From the NCBI RefSeq assembly GCF_900115745.1, contig NZ_FOXP01000010.1:62001-126000 (forward strand): 64,000 bases of DNA, written 5' to 3'. Below, in pieces: positions 1 through 9,047 of the stretch. Below the pieces are notes generated by a model, which was not told where the DNA came from, searched no databases, and saw only the letters and a program-made list of their open reading frames with translations. Both the position numbers and the translations under genes were made by a program. Every line of letters begins with the position of its first letter. Position 1 is the first letter of the stretch. This DNA is from Sphingomonas rubra. GTDB taxonomy: Bacteria > Pseudomonadota > Alphaproteobacteria > Sphingomonadales > Sphingomonadaceae.

Positions 1-1
1 C

Positions 2-88
2 GCGCGCCTGTTCCGACGCGGCGTCCTCCAGTCGGGCAGCGGGCGGTGGATCCGCTGGCGGCGGCACGGCGCAGCGCCGCCAGCGTGA
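2..88 (+). CDS. Possible 3' end of an unidentified gene
   Basis: The frame beginning at base 2 stays open from the window edge to a TGA at 86-88 and would encode a basic, Trp/Arg-rich tail (…SGRWIRWRRHGAAPPA). I cannot assign a family to so short a fragment. The frame starting at base 1 also stays open to about 182, so the choice of frame is uncertain. The stretch from 89 to 268 holds only a short GC-rich palindrome and the leader of msrB. Confidence 0.25.
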   Translation, partial: ARLFRRGVLQSGSGRWIRWRRHGAAPPA

Positions 89-151
89 CGGCGCATCGGC
101 TGGATCAAATCCACGTTCACGATCGAGGTCGTCCCTTTACCTGCCCGTGCT

Positions 152-169
152 CCCCGGCGAAGGCCGGGG
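152..169. repeat. Short GC palindrome, REP-like unit
   Basis: A CCCCGGC arm and a GCCGGGG arm flank a short GA-rich loop. The same core forms the outer arms of the perfect inverted repeat at 51471-51557, so this looks like a single-arm remnant of that repeat family upstream of msrB. Confidence 0.5.
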
Positions 170-268
170 TGGAAAAACGCTGAATGTCGATGCGCTCTCG
201 CCAGATTCCCACGATCTCAGGCGCTTGGCGCCCCTTTCGAACCTTCCGGCGCCACTTATCTCGATCGC

Positions 269-763
269 ATGACTGACCCTGCCGACCGCCGCTCCTTCCT
301 CTCCTTCGCCGGCCTCGGCGCCGGCGCGCTGGCGCTGATCGGCTGCCGCGCCGGCACTGCCCAGGCGGCGGAGCGCTTCCCCGTCACCAAGCCCGATGCC
401 GAGTGGCGCCGGCAGCTCGGCACCGCGGCCTACGACGTCCTCCGTCACGAGGGCACCGAACGCCCCGGATCGAGCCCGCTCAACGACGAGCACCGCGCCG
501 GCACCTTCGCGTGCAAGGGTTGCGCGCAGCCGCTGTTCTCGTCACGCACCAAGTTCGACAGCGGCACCGGCTGGCCCAGTTTCTACGCCCCGCTGGCGAA
601 TGCGGTCGGCACGCGCACCGATCGCTCGATGTTCATGGCCCGCACGGAGGTTCACTGCGACCGCTGCGGCGGTCATCTCGGCCACGTGTTCGACGATGGC
701 CCGCGCCCGACCGGCAAGCGCTATTGCATGAACGGCGTGGCGATGACGTTCCGGAAAGCGTGA
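269..763 (+). CDS. msrB: Exported peptide-methionine (R)-S-oxide reductase
   Basis: The 164-aa protein should reduce methionine-R-sulfoxide in proteins. The catalytic Cys153 lies in an RYCMNG motif (family form RYCxN). Cys82/Cys85 (CKGC) and Cys130/Cys133 (CDRC) form the two CXXC pairs of the structural zinc site, and SGTGWPSF (98-105) is the family signature. The N-terminus carries a twin-arginine motif (DRRSFL, 5-10), a hydrophobic stretch and LIGC (23-26), which resembles a lipobox, followed by an AQA-A site. The enzyme is therefore probably exported by Tat, either lipidated or cleaved, and would repair periplasmic proteins. It stands alone upstream of a convergent CHAP gene. Confidence 0.92.
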   Translation: MTDPADRRSFLSFAGLGAGALALIGCRAGTAQAAERFPVTKPDAEWRRQLGTAAYDVLRHEGTERPGSSPLNDEHRAGTFACKGCAQPLFSSRTKFDSGTGWPSFYAPLANAVGTRTDRSMFMARTEVHCDRCGGHLGHVFDDGPRPTGKRYCMNGVAMTFRKA

Positions 764-782
764 TCGCGGCGCTCGCCCGGCC

Positions 783-1340
783 TCAGTCCTTGCCGGTAAA
801 GGCGACCACCCCGATCGGGCCGCGGCCGATCGACGGGCCGGTGCCAGCATATTGCAAAGCCGGCGCGGCCACCGGCGTCTGGCCCGAGTAGATGAAGCCG
901 CTGGTCGGATAGTTCGACGTGCCCAGTCCACCCTGCGGGCCGTACCATACCTTCACCAGGCTCCAGTCGCCCGCCGCCGACACGTCCACCGCGCGCACGT
1001 CGCGCTCGATGCCGCCGCGGCGCGACCAGTTGGCGTGGGTCAGCAACACCTCGCGATCGCCGACTACCTTGGACACCATCGCGACATGGCCGACGCGCAT
1101 CCGCGACGTCGCCTGGAAGGCGAGCACCGATCCGGCGACCGGCGTGTGACCCCGCTCGTACCGGCCGGCCGCCTGGCTCCACCAGGTATCGGCGTTGCCG
1201 CGAATCTCGATGCCGGAGATTTGCCGGGCGTAGGGCGCGCACTGCCAGAACTGGGCCGCTGCCGGGGCCGCCCCCAAGACCGAAGCGGTCAGGCCGCACG
1301 AAACCACCAGCGCGAAACGCACTGCCAACGCCTTCATCAT
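783..1340 (-). CDS. Secreted CHAP-domain amidase/peptidase
   Basis: The protein is 185 aa from the tandem ATGs at 1340/1337. The open frame extends further upstream, but only this start gives a clean signal peptide (hydrophobic residues about 5-30, ending APAAAQ). The mature part is a CHAP domain, with candidate catalytic Cys34 (QCAPYAR), His85 (RVGHVA) and Asn104 (HANW). CHAP enzymes cut peptidoglycan cross-bridges or stem peptides by an NlpC/P60-like mechanism. It is a stand-alone catalytic domain without a binding module. It is divergent from the SDR gene and convergent with msrB. Substrate and physiological role are inferred from the family only. Confidence 0.85.
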   Translation of the reverse strand: MMKALAVRFALVVSCGLTASVLGAAPAAAQFWQCAPYARQISGIEIRGNADTWWSQAAGRYERGHTPVAGSVLAFQATSRMRVGHVAMVSKVVGDREVLLTHANWSRRGGIERDVRAVDVSAAGDWSLVKVWYGPQGGLGTSNYPTSGFIYSGQTPVAAPALQYAGTGPSIGRGPIGVVAFTGKD

Positions 1341-1543
1341 GTTCGGGAACCCCCGGCTCAATCGGTGTGAGGGTCGGCTACGGGGCCTCGAAATTTTTTG
1401 GAAGAGCGCCGGGAACCTTATCCGACGAACCGTGTTTCGCCGCCGACGAGCACCGGAAAGCGTCAACCTGCCTGCCCGTTCTGGGCGCTTGCCGCGTGCC
1501 TGCCGCCCCCTTACGCCAAGGAGAAACACGGCAGGAGAGCATC

Positions 1544-2332
1544 ATGGATACGGGCACCCTCTTTCGACTCGACGGCCGCGTGGCGCTGGTCACCGGCGGC
1601 AGCCGCGGCATCGGCAAGATGATCGCCGTCGGCTTCATCCAGCAGGGTGCGACCGTCTACATCTCGTCGCGCAAAGCCCCGGCGTGCGAGGAAACCGCTG
1701 CCGAACTGGGGCCGAACTGCATCGCGCTGCCGGCCGACGTGTCCACCGTCGACGGCTGCCGCGCGCTCGCGGCGGCGCTGGCGGAACGGGAACAGAAGCT
1801 CGACATCCTCGTCAACAATGCGGGCGCCGCCTGGGGCGTGCCATTCGAGGAGTTTCCGGAGAGCGGTTGGGACAAGGTAATGGACCTCAACGTCAAATCG
1901 CCCTTCTTCCTGACCCAGGCGCTGCACGGCCTGCTGAAGGCGGCGGGATCGCCGACCAGACCGGCCAAGGTCATCAACATCACCTCGATCGACGGGCAGC
2001 GGCTGAACCCGTGGGAGACGTACAGCTATCAAGCCTCCAAGGCGGGGCTGATCTACCTGACCAAGCGGATGGCGGCGCGGCTGGTGCGCGATCACGTCAA
2101 CGTCACCTCAATCGCACCGGGTGCCTTCGCCAGCGAGATGAACAAGGCGGCGCGCGACCACGGCGAGGCGATCGCCCAGTCGATCCCGGCGAAGCGGATC
2201 GGCGTGGACGAGGACATGGCGGGCGCGGCGATCTACCTCGCCAGCCGGGCGGGCGATTACGTGATCGGGGAGACGATCACGGTCGACGGCGGCTTGGTGC
2301 ACGCGGCATTGGGGACGAGCATCGACGCGTGA
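1544..2332 (+). CDS. Short-chain dehydrogenase/reductase (SDR)
   Basis: Classical SDR of 262 aa, starting at an ATG preceded by a GGAGAG ribosome site. The Rossmann motif TGGSRGIG is at 17-24, NNAG in the middle, and the catalytic set is Ser148, Tyr162 and Lys166 (YQASK). The C-terminus VDGGLVH is typical of the FabG/gluconate-dehydrogenase branch. The overall sequence resembles RhlG-type beta-ketoacyl reductases, but the substrate cannot be read from the sequence and no pathway partner lies next to it. NADP(H) or NAD(H) use is inferred from the fold. Confidence 0.88.
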   Translation: MDTGTLFRLDGRVALVTGGSRGIGKMIAVGFIQQGATVYISSRKAPACEETAAELGPNCIALPADVSTVDGCRALAAALAEREQKLDILVNNAGAAWGVPFEEFPESGWDKVMDLNVKSPFFLTQALHGLLKAAGSPTRPAKVINITSIDGQRLNPWETYSYQASKAGLIYLTKRMAARLVRDHVNVTSIAPGAFASEMNKAARDHGEAIAQSIPAKRIGVDEDMAGAAIYLASRAGDYVIGETITVDGGLVHAALGTSIDA

Positions 2333-2784
2333 TCGAAATGGGGTGGCGAACAAATGCGCGCTGCCCTCCGGCAGGAGAAGACAGCTTGGCCCTACCTGCT
2401 TCAACGCGTGCAAGTTCAGGCTAACCTCAGCTAGAAAATCACGCGGTGCCGGTTTGCTTCATCCGATTGACCTTTGGAGCGAAACGCGCGGGCGCGATCG
2501 TTTCCCGATCTCGCAGCAATGAGAAGGAGCGGAATCGATCCTGTTGCAGCCTTAAAGCCGATCCGATGCTTGCAGGACATCGCCGCCGCACAACGGGTAT
2601 CCATCGCAGACGAACGCCAAGATACTGTCGACCAAGCATATTTTCAGTAACTTGCATATTTTCAGTAACTTACAAGGATGCGATCGGAGAACGTCCTGAT
2701 CCTGCACTTGCCGGACGGGTCGAATGCACCTTGCAGCGTCACGTTGCCTCGATAAGGACTTCGACATCATGGGGGAGAATGTCG
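2333..2784. other. 450-bp intergenic region upstream of the Slam locus
   Basis: No convincing gene on either strand. The right half is more AT-rich than most of the window and contains the 18-bp tandem repeat at 2636-2671, so it is likely the control region of the lipoprotein-Slam unit. No clear terminator for the SDR gene is visible. Confidence 0.6.
2636..2671. promoter_or_regulatory. Perfect 18-bp tandem direct repeat
   Basis: Two abutting identical copies of GCATATTTTCAGTAACTT occupy 2636-2653 and 2654-2671. The AT-rich unit is about 110 bp upstream of the lipoprotein start. Adjacent direct repeats of this size are typical of binding sites for a dimeric or multimeric regulator. It does not match a Fur or CtrA box. 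The regulator is unknown. Confidence 0.55.
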
Positions 2785-3783
<999 letters not shown>

Positions 3784-3805
3784 ACCGGAAGCGATTTGCT
3801 ATCCC

Positions 3806-5143
3806 ATGATCGTGACGGTCCCCGCGTCGCCGCCTCCTGCGGCGGCCTCGTCCATCGCTGTCCAGCACACGGGTGAGCGGACGCCCTCAGACCGAACGCC
3901 ATTGGTTGTGGCGCTGTCGTCGGCGGAAGCATTTGCCGCCGTCGACCAGTTGGTTGCGGCAGGGCATGTCTCCGATGCCGAAGCGCTGCTGCATGCGTTG
4001 ACCAAGGATCCCGCTCAACACTTGCGCTCCGAGGCACGTTTCCGGTTGGGCAAAATGCGGGCGGCAGCCGGCGACTACAATGGGGCGGTCACGTGGTTTC
4101 GGGCCCTGCTCGACGAGGAGCCGGGCGCAATGGCGGTGCGACTGGAGTTGGCGCGCACCTACGCGCGACTGGGCAAGGCGACAGCAGCCTCGCGCGAACT
4201 GCGACGCGCTCAGACCGGCAGGCTACCGTTGAACGTGGCCCGGCAGGTCGACCGGATCAGCGCTGCGCTCCGCAGCAGTTCCCCGCGAGGGGCGGACGTA
4301 TCGATCGGCATCGCTCCCGACTCCAACATCAATCGCGCCACGGGGTCGCGGACGATCGATGCGCAGGGGATCACCCTGGTCATCAATCGCGACGGCCGCG
4401 CCACCTCGGGCATAGGCTTGCAGCTGAATGGCCGCGGCTATTCGCGATCGCCGCTGACGCGGACGGGTTCCTGGCTGGTCGAAGCGTCGGGCGCGGCGAC
4501 CTTATATCCATCGGGCCGATACGATGACATCGCGGGCACCGTTGCGATCGGCCCCGAGTTTCGCAGCGCAACCGCTCAGTTCCGCCCGGCTATCTTGGTC
4601 GGCCGCCGCTATTTTGACGGAGATCGCTTGTCCGATCAGGCGGGCATCTCGGTCGAGGCTCGGCGTGCCATCGGCCGCACGGCGCAATTGGCGGGCACCG
4701 CAACCGGATTCTACGCTGCCTATCCCGGACGCGCCTTTCTCTCCGGCAAGGGATATGGGATGTCGATCGACCTGGAGAAGGCCGTTACGCTGCGGCTGTT
4801 CGGGCTGGCGGGATTGTCGATCTCGCGATCCGACGCACGCGACCCGGCCTATGCCACAACCAGCATCGGCGGCCGCCTATTCACCAGCCGCGACGCAGGT
4901 CGCTTCACGATATTCGGCGGAGCCAGTTATCAACATTTGCGTGCCGACGGCTCGTTCACGCTGTTCCGGAAGCGCCGGTTCGATGATTACACCGAATTGC
5001 AGTTCGGCGTCAGCGCACGCCTCCTCGCAATCCTCGGACTGATTCCGTCGGCGCGATTTTCCCTATCACGCAACGACAGCACCATCCCTTTCTACGATTT
5101 CGGCCGCGCCCGCCTGGAACTGACGTTCGGACGACAATTCTAG
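3806..5143 (+). CDS. Slam (surface lipoprotein assembly modifier), DUF560 barrel
   Basis: The 445-aa protein has TPR-like helical repeats at about 35-140 (LLHALTKDP… ARTYARLGKATAAS) followed by a beta-barrel domain from about 163. The barrel opens with the Slam hallmark GIAPDSNINRAT and ends in the outer-membrane signature LTFGRQF with terminal Phe. Slam proteins move lipoproteins across the outer membrane (type XI secretion), and the gene upstream encodes a fitting substrate. The start is unsure: the ATG at 3806 has no well-spaced ribosome site and yields no clear signal peptide, whereas an in-frame extension overlapping the lipoprotein 3' end has an Arg-rich then hydrophobic segment ending SANA that could serve as one. 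Confidence 0.85.
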   Translation: MIVTVPASPPPAAASSIAVQHTGERTPSDRTPLVVALSSAEAFAAVDQLVAAGHVSDAEALLHALTKDPAQHLRSEARFRLGKMRAAAGDYNGAVTWFRALLDEEPGAMAVRLELARTYARLGKATAASRELRRAQTGRLPLNVARQVDRISAALRSSSPRGADVSIGIAPDSNINRATGSRTIDAQGITLVINRDGRATSGIGLQLNGRGYSRSPLTRTGSWLVEASGAATLYPSGRYDDIAGTVAIGPEFRSATAQFRPAILVGRRYFDGDRLSDQAGISVEARRAIGRTAQLAGTATGFYAAYPGRAFLSGKGYGMSIDLEKAVTLRLFGLAGLSISRSDARDPAYATTSIGGRLFTSRDAGRFTIFGGASYQHLRADGSFTLFRKRRFDDYTELQFGVSARLLAILGLIPSARFSLSRNDSTIPFYDFGRARLELTFGRQF

Positions 5144-5168
5144 AGCGGGATACCACCAACCTTTCTTC

Positions 5169-5825
5169 TCAACCCCGCCCCTGCATCATCAGCCACACCT
5201 TGGGCAGCCCGGTCGGCTTCGGCGTCCCATCCAACCGCACCGCGCGGCGGATGACGATGGGGCGGAGGATCATCTGGCCCTTCATCGCGTCGAAGCCGCC
5301 GCCGGAGGGGAGCGCGAGGATGCGCTTGACCAGGTCCATGCCGCCGACGACGCGGCCGAAGGCGGCATAGCCCTTGTAGTCGCCACGCGCGTCCATCTGC
5401 GGGGTGGGGCCGACCGTCAGCACCCAATTGCCGCCGGCCGAGGCGGGATCGTCGCCGCGGGCCATGGAGATCGTGGCGTCGAGGTGGCGGATGCCGGTCT
5501 TGCTGGTGGATTCGAAGGGGAAAGACGGGAGGATGCGCTTGGCGTCCTGCCGGATGCCTGCCTGGATGAAACCGCGTTTCGGGTCCGCCTTGCTGCGCGC
5601 GGCGCGGTAGAAGGTGATGTTATCGAAGCGGCCGTCGTCGACGTACTTCAGGAAGTTGGCGGTGGTCGCGGGGGCGCGGCGGGCGTCCAGGGCGAGAAGG
5701 ATCGGGCCGCCCTCGGTATCGAGGCGGACGCGGACGATGCCGGGGCGTGGGCCGGTCTGGGTCGGGGCGGCGGTCGGCAACGCGAGCGCGACCAGGGCGA
5801 GGGCCACGCCCGATTTCTTGGTCAT
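5169..5825 (-). CDS. Exported cyclophilin-type peptidyl-prolyl isomerase
   Basis: A 218-aa protein with a short Lys-led signal peptide (MTKKSGVALALVALALPTAA). The cyclophilin domain covers about 30-195: ITFYRA with the active-site Arg region, GFIQAG, and a SMARGDDPASAGGNWV stretch. It should catalyse cis-trans isomerisation of prolyl bonds during folding of periplasmic or outer-membrane proteins. The start codon forms the edge of a REP-like palindrome located directly upstream, so the 5' leader is unusual. The gene is convergent with the Slam gene. Confidence 0.88.
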   Translation of the reverse strand: MTKKSGVALALVALALPTAAPTQTGPRPGIVRVRLDTEGGPILLALDARRAPATTANFLKYVDDGRFDNITFYRAARSKADPKRGFIQAGIRQDAKRILPSFPFESTSKTGIRHLDATISMARGDDPASAGGNWVLTVGPTPQMDARGDYKGYAAFGRVVGGMDLVKRILALPSGGGFDAMKGQMILRPIVIRRAVRLDGTPKPTGLPKVWLMMQGRG

Positions 5826-5899
5826 GCCGAGCTCGTCCCGGCATCCAGAGCCAAGCGGCGCGGCGTTCGGAGCCCTAGATGCCGGGACGAACCCGGCAT
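5823..5899. repeat. REP-like inverted repeat
   Basis: Arms at 5824-5844 and 5879-5899 are near-perfect reverse complements (about 19 of 21). Each arm is itself a hairpin of the ATGCCGGGACGA…CCGGCAT type. The element lies between the divergent-facing ends of the cyclophilin start and the malic enzyme stop, and its left edge includes the cyclophilin start codon. Confidence 0.8.
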
Positions 5900-5931
5900 A
5901 ACGGTGGAATGGAACATCCGGTTGATCGAAA

Positions 5932-8190
5932 TCAGCGCGCGATGCCGCCGGCGGCGAGGACCGCGAGGGTCACCAGTTCGCTCGCCGTCGACGTCATCGG
6001 CGCGATCTGCACCGGCTTTTCCATACCGATCAGCATCGGGCCGATCATGTCGTCGCCGCCCAGTTCGCGCAGCAGCTTGGCGGAAATGTTGGCCGATTGC
6101 AGGCCCGGCATGATGAGCACGTTCGCCGGCCCCGACAGGCGCGCGAAGGGGAAGTTGGCCATCTGCTTCGGGTTGAGCGCCACGTCGGGCGCCATCTCGC
6201 CCTCATATTCGAAACCGACCTGGCGGCCGTCGAGCGCCTTCACGCCGTCGCGCAGATTGTCGAGCCAATGGCCGTCGGGGTTGCCGAAGGTCGAGTAGCT
6301 GAGGAACGCGACGCGCGGTTCGTGGCCCATGCGGCGGGCGACCTGCGCGGTCTGCTCGGCGATGTCGGCGAGCTCCTCGCCCGAGGGCCGCTCGTTGATG
6401 GTGGTATCGGCCATGAACACGGTGTGGCTCTGCCCGACCAGCACGTGAATGCCGAAGGGGACGCGGCCGGCGGCGGGATCGATCACGCGGCGCACGTCGC
6501 GGAAGGTCTGCGCGTAGGTGCGGGTGATGCCGGTAATCATCGCGTCCGCCTCGCCCAGCTGTAGCATGACGGCGCCGAAGGTGTTGCGGTCCTGGTTTAT
6601 CATCCGCTCCGCGTCTCGGCGCAGGAAGCCGCGGCGCTGGAGCCGCTGGTAGAGGAAGTCGACCATGCGCGGCACCATGTCTGATGTGCGGCTGTTGTGG
6701 ACCTCGTACTCCTCCGGCCTGGTGACGCCGAGCGCGCGCAGGCGATCGTGGACGTCGTCGCGGCCGACCAGCACGGGGGTGCCGTAACCGCCTTCCTTGA
6801 AGGCGATGGCGGCGCGCAGCACTACCTCCTCCTCGCCTTCCGCGAACAGCACGCGCTTGGGATGGGCACGCGCACCCTCATAGGCCATCGACAGGACGGA
6901 GGTGGTGGGATTGAGGCGGGCGCGCAACGTCTGGCGATACGCCTCCATGTCGAGGATCGGCTTGGTCGCGACGCCCGAATCCATCGCCGCCCTGGCAACC
7001 GCCGAGGGAACGAGCTCCATCAGCCGCGGATCGAAGGGGGCCGGGATGATGTATTCGGGGCCGAAGCTGTGCTGCACACCGTAGGCCATCGCCACCTCCT
7101 CCGGCACGCGCGCGCGCGCGAGTTCGGCGATGGCGTTGGCGGCGGCGATCTTCATCTCGTCGTTGACGGCGGTCGCGCGCACGTCGAGCGCGCCGCGGAA
7201 GATGAAGGGGAAGCCGATGACGTTATTGACCTGGTTCGGGTAATCCGAGCGGCCGGTGGCGACGATCGCGTCGGGGCGCGCGGCCTTGGCCAGTTCCGGC
7301 CTGATCTCCGGCTCCGGGTTGGCCATGGCGAAGATGATCGGCGCGGGGGCCATGTCCTTCACCATTTCCGGCTGGAGCGCGCCGGCGGCGGACAGGCCGA
7401 GAAACACGTCGGCGCCGTGCAGCGCCTCCGTCAGCGTGCGGCGATCGGTGGCGGCGGCGTGCGCGGACTGCCACTGGTTCACGTCGTCACGGCCCTGGTA
7501 GATGACGCCGGTGCGGTCGCACATGATGACGTTGTCGTGGCGCACGCCCATCGCCTTGACGAGTTCGGTACAGGCGATGGCGGCGGCACCAGCACCGTTG
7601 ACGACGATCTTCACCTCCGACAGCGCACGGCCGGTCAGCAGGCAGGCGTTGATGAGGCCGGCGGCGACGATGATCGCGGTGCCGTGCTGGTCGTCGTGGA
7701 AGACGGGAATGTTCATCCGCTCGCGCAGGGTCTGCTCGATGATGAAGCATTCGGGGGCCTTGATGTCCTCCAGGTTGATGCCGCCGAAGCTCGGCTCCAT
7801 CAGCTCGACCGCGTCGATGAAGCGATCGACGTCCTCAGTCTTCAGCTCAATGTCGATCGAATCGACGTCGGCGAAGCGCTTGAAGAGGACGGCCTTGCCC
7901 TCCATCACCGGCTTGGACGCGAGCGCGCCGAGATTGCCCAGTCCCAGGATCGCGGTGCCGTTCGAGATCACGGCGACGAGATTGCCCTTGGCGGTGTAAT
8001 CGTAGGCGGTCGCCGGATCGTCGGCGATGGCGCGCACGGGCACCGCGACGCCGGGCGAGTAGGCGAGCGCGAGGTCACGCTGCGTCGCCATCGGCTTGGA
8101 CGCCACGATCTCGATCTTGCCGGGCCGCCCTTCCGAATGGAACAGCAGCGCCTCGCGCTCGGAGAACTGGACGTTGGTGGGCTCGGACAT
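5932..8190 (-). CDS. maeB: NADP-dependent malic enzyme with phosphotransacetylase-like domain
   Basis: A 752-aa three-part protein. The malic N-terminal domain (about 15-150) carries YSPGVA and the YTAKGN segment. The NAD(P)-binding domain (about 165-400) has FHDDQHGTA and NGAGAAAIA. A C-terminal phosphate-acetyltransferase-like domain (about 430-750) contains LFAEGEEE and ends in LAAGGIAR. The enzyme decarboxylates malate to pyruvate with reduction of NADP, supplying reductant for biosynthesis. In the long MaeB form the PTA-like domain is regulatory (acetyl-CoA sensing) and not an active transacetylase. The length matches the family. Confidence 0.95.
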   Translation of the reverse strand: MSEPTNVQFSEREALLFHSEGRPGKIEIVASKPMATQRDLALAYSPGVAVPVRAIADDPATAYDYTAKGNLVAVISNGTAILGLGNLGALASKPVMEGKAVLFKRFADVDSIDIELKTEDVDRFIDAVELMEPSFGGINLEDIKAPECFIIEQTLRERMNIPVFHDDQHGTAIIVAAGLINACLLTGRALSEVKIVVNGAGAAAIACTELVKAMGVRHDNVIMCDRTGVIYQGRDDVNQWQSAHAAATDRRTLTEALHGADVFLGLSAAGALQPEMVKDMAPAPIIFAMANPEPEIRPELAKAARPDAIVATGRSDYPNQVNNVIGFPFIFRGALDVRATAVNDEMKIAAANAIAELARARVPEEVAMAYGVQHSFGPEYIIPAPFDPRLMELVPSAVARAAMDSGVATKPILDMEAYRQTLRARLNPTTSVLSMAYEGARAHPKRVLFAEGEEEVVLRAAIAFKEGGYGTPVLVGRDDVHDRLRALGVTRPEEYEVHNSRTSDMVPRMVDFLYQRLQRRGFLRRDAERMINQDRNTFGAVMLQLGEADAMITGITRTYAQTFRDVRRVIDPAAGRVPFGIHVLVGQSHTVFMADTTINERPSGEELADIAEQTAQVARRMGHEPRVAFLSYSTFGNPDGHWLDNLRDGVKALDGRQVGFEYEGEMAPDVALNPKQMANFPFARLSGPANVLIMPGLQSANISAKLLRELGGDDMIGPMLIGMEKPVQIAPMTSTASELVTLAVLAAGGIAR

Positions 8191-8296
8191 GACAACTCCC
8201 GGATAACGCTACGGCTGTAGAGGCTTACGCCCCTGGCTTTCAACCCGCCGCGCCCTGCCGTTGAACCCGTTCTCGTGCTGCCGCGTTGAACCGGGC

Positions 8297-8554
8297 ATGA
8301 GCCACGAGCCCCCCATTCCCGCCGGCAATCAGTCGCCCTTTCCCCTGCAAGAGCCCAAGCACGAGGCGGGCGGGCCACCGCCGGGCGCCGCCATCGCGCG
8401 GACGCCGGCGCCGAAGCCCGGCCTTCACCCCGCAATCATAGGCGGGCTGGTCGCCGCGGGCACGGTGGCGCTCGCGGCATTCGGGGCGTGGGCCTATGCC
8501 AGCGAGCCGAAGAACAAGCGCAAGGGCGGCAAACGGCGGCGCAAGGCGCGCTAG
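8297..8554 (+). CDS. Small single-pass membrane protein, basic C-terminus
   Basis: The 85-aa protein has a Pro-rich N-terminal half, one hydrophobic segment (about 43-65, HPAIIGGLVAAGTVALAAFGAWAYA) and a Lys/Arg-rich tail (KNKRKGGKRRRKAR). The positive tail suggests it stays in the cytoplasm with the N-terminus outside. No family recognised. It is divergent from malic enzyme and precedes a toxin-antitoxin pair. Confidence 0.55.
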   Translation: MSHEPPIPAGNQSPFPLQEPKHEAGGPPPGAAIARTPAPKPGLHPAIIGGLVAAGTVALAAFGAWAYASEPKNKRKGGKRRRKAR

Positions 8555-8587
8555 GCAATCCGTGTCCAGCCGCGTAAACTGCTGGGC

Positions 8588-8776
8588 ATGAAGCACGATC
8601 CCGACATCGCGCCTCGGGCCTCGCGGAGACCGACGATCGACGATTTCACGCGCGCCAAGGCCAGCTACGCGGCCGGCGATGGCGTGAATCATGTCGTGGT
8701 TGGTCAGTGGCTGCTGACCTGGGGTGATCCCGATCAGCAGCCGTTTGCGGAGTGGTTGCGGGAACAGCATGGCTGA
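8588..8776 (+). CDS. Putative antitoxin of a RelE/ParE-type module
   Basis: A 62-aa protein with predicted helices (TIDDFTRAKASYAAGDG… FAEWLREQHG). It is called an antitoxin from position: its last codons overlap by 8 bases the start of a ParE/RelE-like toxin, the usual translational coupling of these modules. No recognisable ribbon-helix-helix or Phd motif is visible, so its family is open. Confidence 0.6.
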   Translation: MKHDPDIAPRASRRPTIDDFTRAKASYAAGDGVNHVVVGQWLLTWGDPDQQPFAEWLREQHG

Positions 8777-9041
8777 CGTCAACTGGCGACAGGATGCACT
8801 CGATCTTGCAAACATCATAGATTACATCAAACGATTCAATCTCGACGCCGCGCGCGAGATTGGTGCGAAACTGTTTGATCTCAGCGAGAGCCTGACGCGA
8901 TTCCCCCGTCGAGGTCGTCCCGCTGCGAACGATACACGAGAGTTGGTCACCACTCCGCCCTATGTCCTGACCTACGAAGTTGATGGGGACACCGTCCACA
9001 TCCTCTCCATCCGCCATGGCGCGCGGCGCCCGCTGGACTGA
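8769..9041 (+). CDS. RelE/ParE-family toxin
   Basis: A 90-aa protein with the ParE/RelE core: WRQDALDLANIIDYI at the N-terminus, SLTRFPRRGRPA in the middle, RELVTTPPYVLTYEV and the C-terminal VHILSIRHGARR. The ATG at 8769 lies inside the antitoxin gene. ParE members poison gyrase and RelE members cleave mRNA on ribosomes; the sequence does not decide between them. It ends 6 bases before mutS, so co-transcription with mutS is possible. Confidence 0.83.
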   Translation: MADVNWRQDALDLANIIDYIKRFNLDAAREIGAKLFDLSESLTRFPRRGRPAANDTRELVTTPPYVLTYEVDGDTVHILSIRHGARRPLD

Positions 9042-9047
9042 CCTGCC

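Noticed and set aside
6697..8220. Plus-strand frame opposite malic enzyme
   Set aside because: Composition is a reverse-strand artefact; the malic enzyme frame has all family motifs.
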